Source: Benzoatithermus flavus
GTDB taxonomy: Bacteria; Pseudomonadota; Alphaproteobacteria; Geminicoccales; Geminicoccaceae
Direction of reading: 5' to 3'
DNA length: 64,000 bases
Assembly (NCBI RefSeq): GCF_037908215.1
Contig: NZ_JBBLZC010000003.1
Coordinates: 186,001-250,000 of the forward strand
Below, piece after piece: positions 16,381 to 26,066 of the stretch (position 1 is the stretch's first letter; the number at the start of each line of letters is the position of its first letter). A program made the position numbers and the translations under genes. Under the pieces are notes generated by a model, which was given only the letters and a program-made list of their open reading frames with translations, was not told the origin of the DNA and did no database searches.

Positions 16381-17508
16381 ATGACGACGGAGCGGATCGT
16401 CGCCGGCCTGATGAGCGGCACGTCGATGGACGGCATCGACGTCGCGATCTGCCGCATACCGCGCGGCGAGCCCCGCTCGGTGGCCCTCCTGGGTGCCCGC
16501 ACCGTGCCCTGGCCCGAGCCCCTGGCCGAGCGGCTGCGCCGGGCGCACCTCGCCGATGCGGCGGAGCTGGCCCGCCTCGACCGGCTCGTGGGCGAGGCCT
16601 TCGCCGAGGCCGCGGCCGGGCTCGCCGACGAGCTGGGTGTCACGGTCGATCTCGCCGGCAGCCACGGCCAGACCGTCTACCACGAGCACCGGGCCACCAC
16701 GCTCCAGATCGGCGAGGCCGCGTTCATCGCGGCACGCCTGCTTTGCCCGGTCGTGAGCGACTTCCGGCGGAACGACATCGCCGTCGGCGGCTGCGGGGCG
16801 CCGCTGGTGCCCATCGTCGACCGCTGGCTTCTCGCCCGCCCCCGCGAGGCCGTGCTCGCGGTCAATATCGGCGGCATCTCCAACCTCTCGGCCGTTCCGC
16901 CGCGCGAGGAGACGCGAGCGCCGGTCATGGGCTTCGACTGCGGCCCCGGCAACATGATTCTGGACGAGCTCGCGCGCCGTCGGACCGGCGGGGCGATGGA
17001 CTGCGACCGTGACGGCCGGTTCGCCGCCGCCGGGCGGGTCGATCCGGATCTGCTCGCCCGGCTTCTCGCCGACCCGATCCTCTCGCAGCCGCCTCCGCGC
17101 TCGTTCGGCCGCGAACAGTACGGGGCCACCTTCGTCGACCGGCTCCTCGCCGAACGGCAGCCCGCCACGGATGCCGACTGGTGCGATCTGTTCGCGACCC
17201 TGACCGAGCTCACCGCCCGTGCGATCGCCGATTCGTACGCGCGCTGGGTGGCGCAATGCTGTCCGGTAGCCGAGGTCGTGATCGCGGGCGGCGGTGCGCG
17301 CAACCCGGAAGTCATGCGCCGGCTCGCCGCCGCCATGGCGCCGATTCCGGTCGTGACCAGCGACAGTCGCGGACTCTCGGCCGACTTCAAGGAAGCCGTC
17401 GCCTTCGCGCTCCTGGCCTCGGCCCGCGTCGACGGGATTCCGGCCAACCTCCCCGAGGTGACGGGCGCCCGCCGCCGCGTGCTCCTCGGCAAACTCACCG
17501 AGCTCTGA
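16381..17508 (+). CDS. anmK: Anhydro-N-acetylmuramic acid kinase
   Basis: A 375-residue sugar kinase of the ASKHA fold that phosphorylates and opens 1,6-anhydro-MurNAc during recycling of cell-wall fragments in the cytoplasm. It has the family signature GLMSGTSMDGIDVA at the N-terminus, GSHGQTVYHEH, VVSDFRRNDIAVGG, NIGGISNLS, FDCGPGNMI and a closing GGGARN. Length is typical. It belongs to the plus-strand run starting at 13080. Confidence 0.95.
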   Translation: MTTERIVAGLMSGTSMDGIDVAICRIPRGEPRSVALLGARTVPWPEPLAERLRRAHLADAAELARLDRLVGEAFAEAAAGLADELGVTVDLAGSHGQTVYHEHRATTLQIGEAAFIAARLLCPVVSDFRRNDIAVGGCGAPLVPIVDRWLLARPREAVLAVNIGGISNLSAVPPREETRAPVMGFDCGPGNMILDELARRRTGGAMDCDRDGRFAAAGRVDPDLLARLLADPILSQPPPRSFGREQYGATFVDRLLAERQPATDADWCDLFATLTELTARAIADSYARWVAQCCPVAEVVIAGGGARNPEVMRRLAAAMAPIPVVTSDSRGLSADFKEAVAFALLASARVDGIPANLPEVTGARRRVLLGKLTEL

Positions 17509-17586
17509 CCCGTCCTGGCATCGTTCATCGAATGCTAACGCTTGCTCACCATAGTGCGGGCAACGCGAGTTCGCGTGGAGCCTTGG

Positions 17587-18639
17587 ATGAGCAAGCTGCG
17601 CTGCTGCGCGCGTCACGGCGGATGGTTCATCGTGCTGGCGCTGGCCCTGATATTGTCGGGCTGCGCCACCTCGAACGGGCCGGTCCTGCCTGCGACCACG
17701 GGCGGCCTCGGCGGGCCGGAGGCGGCCTCCTCGCGGGCCATGAGCCTGGTCAGGCTCGGCGAGACCGCGCTGCGGACCGGAGAGAGCACGTCGGCGGCCC
17801 AGCTCTTCGAGCAGGCGCTCGTGACGGACGGCCGCAACCTCGCGGCGGCGCTGGGGCTCGGCCGGGCGCTCCTCCTGCTCGACCGGCCGCTCGATGCCGG
17901 CCGTGCGTTCGAGCGGGCGCTCGCGATCGATTCCACCGCCGCTGCTGCTCACTACGGCTATGCTCGCGCAATGATGGCGCAGCGCCGGCCGGAGATGGCA
18001 GTCGAGCATCTGCGGGCCATTCTGGAGCGCCAGCCGGACGATGCCTCCGCGCTCAACGCACTGGGCGTCGCCTACGATCTCGAGGGCCGGCACGATCTCG
18101 CCGCCGAAAGCTACCGCAAGGGTCTCACCGTGGCGCCGGCCTCGGTGCCGCTGCGGAACAATCTCGGCCTGTCGCTCGTCCTGCAGGGCCGGTTCGACGA
18201 GGCGCTGGCGATCCTGAAGCCGCTCGCCGACGGCACCGGCTCCACGCGACGCACGCGCCAGAACCTCGCTCTGGCATTTGGCCTGATGGGCGACACGACC
18301 ACGGCCGAGCGTCTCAGCCGCATCGACCTCGGCGAGGAGGAGACCCGCGACAATCTCGCCTACTTCACCGCCGTGCGCGCCCTGCTCGACACACGGCTGC
18401 AGGCCGAAGCGCTGGCGCCGAGGCCGCCCGCGGCAGGCATCCCGGAAGATCTGCAGGAAAAGATGCCAGGGCCTGCCGCCGGCTCCGTCCCGGGCGCGCC
18501 ACCGGCGGCGATCTCGGCCATCGACCCGCCTTCCCGAGCGGCATCGGCCCCGGCCGCGCCGGCTGGTACCGAAGCGCTTCGACCGCCGACCGGGGCGAGG
18601 ATGATGGGTATGGACGATGGCGGGCCGATGCGCCTTTGA
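17587..18639 (+). CDS. TPR-repeat lipoprotein (TadD-like)
   Basis: A 350-residue lipoprotein. A hydrophobic leader ends in the lipobox LSGC (ALILSGCATS), followed by about five tetratricopeptide repeats, for example AAQLFEQALVTDGRNLAAAL, ALGVAYDLEGRHDLAAESYR and LGLSLVLQGRFDEALAIL. The C-terminus is Pro/Ala-rich. The pattern resembles TadD of Flp-pilus systems, but no other tad gene is present, so it is a TPR scaffold of unknown partner. The ATG at 17587 with GGAG upstream is preferred over 17542. It converges on htpX with 15 bases between stops. Confidence 0.8.
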   Translation: MSKLRCCARHGGWFIVLALALILSGCATSNGPVLPATTGGLGGPEAASSRAMSLVRLGETALRTGESTSAAQLFEQALVTDGRNLAAALGLGRALLLLDRPLDAGRAFERALAIDSTAAAAHYGYARAMMAQRRPEMAVEHLRAILERQPDDASALNALGVAYDLEGRHDLAAESYRKGLTVAPASVPLRNNLGLSLVLQGRFDEALAILKPLADGTGSTRRTRQNLALAFGLMGDTTTAERLSRIDLGEEETRDNLAYFTAVRALLDTRLQAEALAPRPPAAGIPEDLQEKMPGPAAGSVPGAPPAAISAIDPPSRAASAPAAPAGTEALRPPTGARMMGMDDGGPMRL

Positions 18640-18654
18640 GTGCGCCGAGGGTGC

Positions 18655-19596
18655 TCAGCGCCTCCACGGGCTCCGACGGCCGCCCGCCCTGGGCACGCTG
18701 CCGTAGCGGACCTGCGGCCGGGAGGCTATCGGGCCGACGGCTGCGGCCGGGGCGAAGCCGCCCGGCTCCAGCGCCAGCAGCCGGCGGATCCGCTCCTCCG
18801 TCGGGGGATGGGTGCGGAACAGGCCGTCGATCCCACCCATCCGCAAGGGGTTGACGATGAAGAGATGGGCGCTCGCCGGGTTGTGCTCGGCCGACGGCAT
18901 GATGCGGCCGGCCGCGAGCTGCTCGATACGGGCGAGAGCGCTCGCGAGCCAGCGCGGGTCGCCGCAGATCTCGGCCCCGGCCCGGTCGGCCGAGTATTCG
19001 CGGGTGCGCGAGATGGCGAGCTGGACCAGCGTCGCGGCGAGCGGGGCCAGGATCATGATGAGGATCGCCGCGATCGGATTCGGGCGCTCGTCGTTCTGCG
19101 AGCCGCCGAAGAAGAAGGCGAAGTTGGCGAGGAAGCCCACCGCGCCCGCGAGCGTGGCGGCGATCGTCATGGTGAGGGTGTCGCGGTTCCTGATATGGCC
19201 GAGCTCGTGCGCGATGACGCCGGCGAGCTCCTCGCGGCCCAGGCTCTCGAGGAGGCCCCGCGTGACGGCGACGGCGCTGTGCCGCGGATCGCGACCGGTC
19301 GCGAACGCGTTGGGCTGGTCGGTCTCGATCAGGTAGACCGCCGGCGTCGGCAGCCCGGCGCGCCGCGCCAGCTCCTCGACGAGACCGTAGAGCTCGGGAG
19401 CGCTCGCCCGCGTCACCAAGCGGGCGTCGTGCATGCGCAGGACCATGCGGTCCGAGTTCCACCAGGCGAAGAGGTTCGTGGCGAGGGCGAAGAGCAGCGC
19501 CACGACGAGCCCGCCCCGCCCGCCGAGCAGGAAGCCCACGACCAGGAACAGCGCGGTCATGGCCGCGAGCAGGAGACCGGTGCGGACCAGGTTCAT
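18655..19596 (-). CDS. htpX: HtpX-family membrane zinc metalloprotease
   Basis: A 313-residue M48 protease of the inner membrane involved in quality control of membrane proteins. Two N-terminal membrane segments are followed by the zinc motif HELGH (residues 130-134). Two more hydrophobic stretches follow, then the downstream ligand region SRTREYSADRAGAEI. The ATG at 19596 is chosen because GGAAAGGA lies just upstream; an in-frame start six codons earlier is weaker. It is divergent from maeB. Expression is often stress-controlled in other bacteria, but no heat-shock promoter is evident here. Confidence 0.94.
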   Translation of the reverse strand: MNLVRTGLLLAAMTALFLVVGFLLGGRGGLVVALLFALATNLFAWWNSDRMVLRMHDARLVTRASAPELYGLVEELARRAGLPTPAVYLIETDQPNAFATGRDPRHSAVAVTRGLLESLGREELAGVIAHELGHIRNRDTLTMTIAATLAGAVGFLANFAFFFGGSQNDERPNPIAAILIMILAPLAATLVQLAISRTREYSADRAGAEICGDPRWLASALARIEQLAAGRIMPSAEHNPASAHLFIVNPLRMGGIDGLFRTHPPTEERIRRLLALEPGGFAPAAAVGPIASRPQVRYGSVPRAGGRRSPWRR

Positions 19597-19791
19597 CGCA
19601 TCCTTTCCCACCACGTGATCGCAAGTGATCCACGAGCATCAGGTATGATGCGAACATGCCGCGGCCAAGTCGGGAGCGAGAGGCTCGCGTCGCGCTTGCG
19701 GCCGGCACGGCACGGCTCCTACAACAGCAGCCCCCAACGAGAACGTGCCAGCACGAACGGCGGACAGCCGGGCGGGGTCGGGAGAGACGGA

Positions 19792-22128
<2,337 letters not shown>

Positions 22129-22222
22129 GAAACGGGAGGCACGTGGCATCCCCGCGATCGCGGGCCGATCTCCCGCGGCACCGGACGACGAGGCCCCCGC
22201 GGCCGCGCCAGGGAAGGTGCCG

Positions 22223-22686
22223 TCAAAAGGTCAGGCCCGAGCCGCCATCGACGCAGAGCATCCCCGGGTCGTCGCCGGTCAGACCGCAGCGGAACAGGTC
22301 GCTCGGGAAGCGCTCCCATTCGGCGGTGCTCTCAGCACCGGGCGGCGGATGGCGCTGGCGCCGGTCTTGCGGCCGGTACCACGCCATCCGGCATCGGCAC
22401 CCGGTAGCGGCTGGTGGCGGCTGCGCGGCACTGCCAGCTCGATCTCGCTCGGCTCGCTCAGCAGGTGCCGGCGATAGCCGCCGTTGCGCCGGCCGGCTGC
22501 GCCGCGCCGGGCCATCCGCTCCAGGTGCCGGTCGATCGAGTGCGCCATCTGGCTTTCCAGGATGTCGCACGGCACCTCACCGGCTGCCGAGCGATAGTCC
22601 TGGCTCCACTCCAGCCCTTCGATCTGCATTGCCTTCATCATCTCGAACGCAGCCGGTAAGCTGGCAATCGTTACTGCATGTGGCAT
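22223..22686 (-). pseudogene. Decayed IS256-like transposase remnant
   Basis: Reading from 22686, the start MPHAVTIASLPAAFEMM leads into DRHLERMARRGAAGRRNGGY and RRHLLSEPSEIELAVPRSR, which resembles the N-terminal region of Mutator/IS256-type transposases (RNG.Y.R.LLTE.GEIEL.VPR.R). In another frame close to 22223-22300 the segment SDLFRCGLTGDDPGMLCVDG resembles the central catalytic block (LTGEGL...I.DG..GL). Roughly 90 codons between the two blocks are missing and the rest is absent. It is therefore a frame-broken, internally deleted relic and not functional. The family name is from memory of motifs. No intact terminal repeats were found. Confidence 0.6.
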
Positions 22687-22848
22687 TGGGGGACGCTCCT
22701 GGTGCGGGCTTCAGCAACGCCGCTGGGAGCATCCGCTCTCGGACCTCGACACGAAACCCCGTGCGTCCCCGCCAGGGAGCAGAGCATTGACGACACGCCC
22801 AGGATCGGCTAGTCCCGAGCCCGCCACCGATCCTGGTGGTGCTGGCGC

Positions 22849-22924
22849 GCCGCAGTAGCTCAGTCGGTAGAGCAGCGCATTCGTAATGCGCGGGTCGGGA
22901 GTTCGAGTCTCTCCTGCGGCACCA
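22849..22924 (+). tRNA. tRNA-Thr (anticodon CGU)
   Basis: A full cloverleaf can be drawn. The acceptor stem is GCCGCAG/CTGCGGC, the D arm contains GCTC...GAGC, the anticodon stem is GCGCA/TGCGC with loop TTCGTAA, and the T arm is GGGAG-TTCGAGT-CTCTC with one G-U pair. The discriminator base is A and CCA is encoded (22922-22924). The anticodon CGU reads the threonine codon ACG, common in this GC-rich genome. It lies between two transposase relics, which suggests a site used by mobile DNA in the past. Confidence 0.97.
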
Positions 22925-23054
22925 TATCTTCCAGAGACTTGGCTGCGTTCCGTCTTCTTGGCCTAGAGCCATGTCGTCACCGCGTGGAAAGTTGCGGCTA
23001 CGTGGGGTATCAGGGCCTGCCGCCTCCAGCGCCGCCCGCACACGAGCTTGCCCT

Positions 23055-23443
23055 GCCCGTCGTCCTGTCCGGTTGCGAGACCTCCTCGGCGGCTTCGACG
23101 ACCATTAGGGCTCGGGGCAGCGTGCAGGGATCGGCGGGCGGCTCGTGGTGGGGACTGGCGGGCCGTTTGCAGCGTCGGAGCCGCTCGCGGACGACGTTCT
23201 CGGCTGATCGTCCCGCCGGGACCCGCTGGCGGCGGGCGTGGCAGGCTTGGTTGCAGCCCTTGAGCAGACGTTCCAGGTCGCGGTGGCTGTGGATCGTGAT
23301 GCCCGGCACCTCGCGGATGGTCTCGGTGCTGACCCCGTAGCGCCGGACCAGCATGCCGGTGCGCTCGGGCGAGCGGGCGATCTCGGCGCGTACGGCGGGC
23401 GTGGCACGGGCGTTGGGATGGAGATCGAGAGCAACCAGACAGC
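23055..23443 (-). pseudogene. Transposase remnant, probably IS481-like (internally deleted)
   Basis: In one minus-strand frame the block LHPNARATPAVRAEIARS, followed by RYGVSTETIRE, resembles the N-terminal helix-turn-helix of IS481-type transposases. After about seven residues it jumps to HSHRDLERLLKGCNQA, RRQRV, PPADPCTLPRALMVVEAAEEVSQPD, which looks like the C-terminal tail of the same protein. The DDE catalytic core that should lie between is absent, so this is a deletion relic. The frame lacks its own start. Family assignment is from remembered motifs and is tentative; the transposon nature is more secure than the name. Confidence 0.5.
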
Positions 23444-23446
23444 CCC

Positions 23447-23956
23447 CTAGACCGTGAGATGCTGCTTCACGGCCTTGTAGACCCGCTTGGGCAGCACCTT
23501 CTTCAGATCCTTGATCCGTCCGAAGGGCCGGTGCGCGACGATCTTGCGCGCCCGCTTCTTGCCGATCTTGCGCAAGGACATCAGCATGTCCGGCGAGGCC
23601 CGGTTGAGATCGATCAGTGCTTCGGCCAAGCCCGTGACCGCACCCACAGCGCCGAGCGTGCGCCCGAGCATGCCGGTCTCGGGCTCGCCCGCGGACTGCT
23701 TGGGTGGCTCGCCGCTTCCTGCCGCCTCGCGCCTGATCGCGCGCGCGGCGGCACCGGCAGCACCCGGCAGCCGGTCGCCCGCCACGGTTCGAGCCGGCTC
23801 CTGCTGCCGGCCGTCGCCATCCGACAGGCCGTCCTGGCATGCACGATGCTCGAAATAGGCGTCGTAGGCCATCGACGCGAGGCCGATCCCGGCTGCCGCC
23901 AGATCGACCGCGGTCCTCAGCCCGCTGCCTTTGCTGCTCTTCTTGCTCTTGCCCAT
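23447..23956 (-). CDS. Helix-hairpin-helix protein of unknown function
   Basis: A 169-residue protein. The N-terminus has a Lys/Ser-rich start (MGKSKKSSKGSG) and a weak hydrophobic stretch (TAVDLAAAGIGLASMAY). The middle is low-complexity and polar. The last 55 residues read DLNRASPDMLMSLRKIGKKR, ARKIVAHRPF and LKKVLPKRVYKAVKQHL, a ComEA-like helix-hairpin-helix DNA-binding fold. AAGGA lies eight bases before the ATG at 23956, so it is likely expressed. I know no assigned role. It lies between a transposon relic and a Fe-S assembly gene. Confidence 0.66.
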   Translation of the reverse strand: MGKSKKSSKGSGLRTAVDLAAAGIGLASMAYDAYFEHRACQDGLSDGDGRQQEPARTVAGDRLPGAAGAAARAIRREAAGSGEPPKQSAGEPETGMLGRTLGAVGAVTGLAEALIDLNRASPDMLMSLRKIGKKRARKIVAHRPFGRIKDLKKVLPKRVYKAVKQHLTV

Positions 23957-24115
23957 GGCGTTGTCCTTCTCTCGGCAGAGGAAACCAGCGGGCGCCGCCC
24001 ACCGTTCCCCTGCGCGTTCGCGAGGGCTTGTCGGCGTGCGTTTCGTCCCGACATAAGAGGGCAGCGCGGAAGGAGCAGGCTTTCGCGGACGGTGGATGGT
24101 GGAGAGAGAAAAAGG

Positions 24116-24451
24116 ATGGCACGGGCTGCGATCTCCTTGACGCCGGCGGCAGTCGAGCGTGTGCGCTCGCTGCTCGCGACCAGGGGCGAGGGTGCGCTCG
24201 GTCTGAAGCTCGGCGTGAAGCCCTCGGGCTGCTCCGGCTTCAGCTATCGGCTCGACTTCGCGCGCGAGATCGAGCCCGGTGCCGAGGTCGTCGACGTCGA
24301 TGGCCTCAAGGTCGTGATCGAGCCCTCGGCACTCATGTACGTGCTCGGCACCGAGCTCGACTTCGTCGAGGACAAGCTCGGCGCTCAGTTCGTGTTCAGG
24401 AACCCGAACGAGAAGGCGCGCTGCGGCTGCGGCGAGAGCTTCTCGGTCTGA
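24116..24451 (+). CDS. A-type iron-sulfur carrier protein (IscA/ErpA family)
   Basis: A 111-residue protein with the three conserved cysteines of A-type carriers: Cys39 in PSGCSGFSY and Cys103 and Cys105 in CGCGESF. These proteins accept Fe-S clusters from the scaffold and pass them to target enzymes in the cytoplasm. The exact paralogue (IscA, SufA or ErpA) cannot be decided from one sequence. It is followed after 23 bases by a [2Fe-2S] ferredoxin and then mnmA, all on the same strand. That suggests a small operon linking cluster delivery to tRNA thiolation. Confidence 0.92.
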   Translation: MARAAISLTPAAVERVRSLLATRGEGALGLKLGVKPSGCSGFSYRLDFAREIEPGAEVVDVDGLKVVIEPSALMYVLGTELDFVEDKLGAQFVFRNPNEKARCGCGESFSV

Positions 24452-24474
24452 GGCGGCATAGAGGACGTGCCCGC

Positions 24475-24798
24475 TTGCCTGCCGTGACCTTCGTGCTGCC
24501 CGATGGGCGGCGGCGCAGCTTCGACGTGGCGGAGGGGCTCACCCTGCTCGACGTGGCGCGCCTGCACGACATCGCGATCGAGGGGGCGTGCGGTGGCTCG
24601 ATGGCCTGCGCCACCTGCCATGTCGTGGTGGACGAGGCGTTCTGGGACCTCCTGCCCGAGCCTGCGCCGGAGGAGGAGGACATGCTGGATCTCGCCCCCG
24701 AGCTTGAGGCCACCTCGCGCCTGGGCTGCCAGATCAGGATGACGCAGGCCCTCGACGGTCTCGTCGTCCGTGTCCCGCGCACGACGCTTCTGGAGTAG
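24475..24798 (+). CDS. fdx: [2Fe-2S] adrenodoxin-type ferredoxin
   Basis: A 107-residue ferredoxin with the cluster ligands Cys39, Cys45 and Cys48 (CGGSMACATC) and Cys85 (RLGCQI), the C-x5-C-x2-C...C spacing of adrenodoxin/Isc ferredoxins. Such proteins give electrons for cluster assembly or to oxygenases. The TTG start at 24475 is used because GAGGA lies nine bases upstream and no ATG is available in frame. Four bases separate its stop from mnmA, so translation is probably coupled. Confidence 0.9.
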   Translation: MPAVTFVLPDGRRRSFDVAEGLTLLDVARLHDIAIEGACGGSMACATCHVVVDEAFWDLLPEPAPEEEDMLDLAPELEATSRLGCQIRMTQALDGLVVRVPRTTLLE

Positions 24799-24802
24799 GC
24801 CC

Positions 24803-25972
24803 ATGCGCCTGGATCTGGGCCTGGGCAAGCGCCCGGCCGACAGCCGCATCGTCGTCGCCATGTCGGGCGGGGTCGACAGTTCGGTGACCGCGGCCCTTCT
24901 CGCCGAGGCGGGCTACGAGGTGGTCGGCATCACGCTCCAGCTCTACGACCACGGCGCCGCCGTCGGCCGCAAAGGGGCCTGCTGCGCCGGCCGCGACATC
25001 CACGACGCGCGGGCCGTCGCCGACCGGCTCGGCATCCCGCACTACGTCCTCGACTTCGAGGCCCGCTTCAAGGCAGCGGTGATCGACGACTTCGCTGCGG
25101 CTTATGCCGAAGGCCGCACGCCGATCCCCTGCGTGCGCTGCAACGAGCGGGTCAAGTTCCGGGATCTCCTCGCGGTCGCGCGCGACCTCGGCGCCGACGC
25201 GCTGGCGACCGGCCACTATGTCCGCCGCGAGGAGGGGCCGGACGGTCCCGAGCTGCACCGCGCCGCCGATCCCGCCAAGGACCAGAGCTATTTCCTGTTC
25301 GCGACCACGCGCGAACAGCTCGGCTTCCTGCGCTTCCCGCTGGGTGCTTTCGACAAGGCCACGACCAGGGAGCACGCCCGCCGCTTCGGCCTGTCCGTGG
25401 CCGGGAAGCCCGACAGCCAGGACATCTGCTTCGTGCCTGCCGGGCACTACAGCAGCGTCGTCGCCCGCCTCCAGCCCGGCGCTCTCGAGCCCGGGGAGAT
25501 CGTCCACGTGGACGGCCGCGTGCTGGGTCGCCACGCCGGCACGGCGCACTACACGGTGGGCCAGCGGCGCGGCCTCGGCGTCGCCGACGGCGAACGGCTC
25601 TACGTGGTCGGCATCGAGCCGCGTGCCCGGCGCGTCGTGGTCGGCCCCAAGGAGGCGAGCTACTGCGGGACGATCGAGCTCATGGGCGTCAACTGGCTCG
25701 CCGGTCCGGCGCCTGAGGGCGGACTCGAGGTCGAGGTCAAGACCCGCTACAACGAGCCCGCCGTCGCGGCCCGCGTTTTCGATCTCGGGGCAGGCCGCGC
25801 CAGGGTCGAGCTTCAGGAGCCGCAGCCCGGCATCGCTCCGGGCCAGGCCTGCGTGTTCTACGCCGGCACGCGCCTTCTGGGCGGCGGCTGGATCGAGCGG
25901 GCACCGCTGCTCTGGCAGCGCCCGCAGGCAACGCAGGCCGGGTTCAGGCCGGCGGCGGCGATCGCCGGTTGA
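24803..25972 (+). CDS. mnmA: tRNA-uridine 2-sulfurtransferase MnmA
   Basis: A 389-residue enzyme that makes 2-thiouridine at wobble position 34 of tRNAs for Lys, Glu and Gln. The PP-loop is SGGVDSS (residues 21-27). Catalytic cysteines are Cys110 (PCVRCN) and Cys209 (DSQDICF), and TVGQRRGLG marks the central domain. Cys113, with Cys110 and Cys209, forms the three-cysteine set that in other MnmA proteins has been proposed to hold a [4Fe-4S] cluster. An extra Cys pair (GACCAG, 60-61) is also present. The gene is directly downstream of an A-type Fe-S carrier and a ferredoxin. Confidence 0.95.
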   Translation: MRLDLGLGKRPADSRIVVAMSGGVDSSVTAALLAEAGYEVVGITLQLYDHGAAVGRKGACCAGRDIHDARAVADRLGIPHYVLDFEARFKAAVIDDFAAAYAEGRTPIPCVRCNERVKFRDLLAVARDLGADALATGHYVRREEGPDGPELHRAADPAKDQSYFLFATTREQLGFLRFPLGAFDKATTREHARRFGLSVAGKPDSQDICFVPAGHYSSVVARLQPGALEPGEIVHVDGRVLGRHAGTAHYTVGQRRGLGVADGERLYVVGIEPRARRVVVGPKEASYCGTIELMGVNWLAGPAPEGGLEVEVKTRYNEPAVAARVFDLGAGRARVELQEPQPGIAPGQACVFYAGTRLLGGGWIERAPLLWQRPQATQAGFRPAAAIAG

Positions 25973-25986
25973 CGCTAGGGGGGCCG

Positions 25987-26008
25987 CCGAGGATCATCTG
26001 ATCCTCGG
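25987..26008. terminator. Perfect 22-nt hairpin between mnmA and the cyclase gene
   Basis: CCGAGGATCA (25987-25996) and TGATCCTCGG (25999-26008) are perfectly complementary with two bases between. It starts 15 bases after the mnmA stop and lies about 60 bases before the cyclase start. No T-tract follows on either strand. It could end the Fe-S/mnmA transcript or act as an operator for the downstream gene. Confidence 0.42.
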
Positions 26009-26066
26009 GCTCGCTGCCAACGGAGAGGAACGCCGTACCTGGGGCGGCCATGGAGCGTTCGGTACG

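Noticed and set aside
22151..22164. CCCGCGATCGCGGG palindrome after maeB as a terminator
   Set aside because: A perfect 14-mer palindrome can form only a 5-bp stem with a 4-base loop and has no T-tract. It is too weak to annotate separately.
25104..26066. N-terminal extension of the cyclase frame into mnmA
   Set aside because: It overlaps mnmA in another frame with Ser/Arg-rich translation. The SAM domain begins right after the ATG at 26067.
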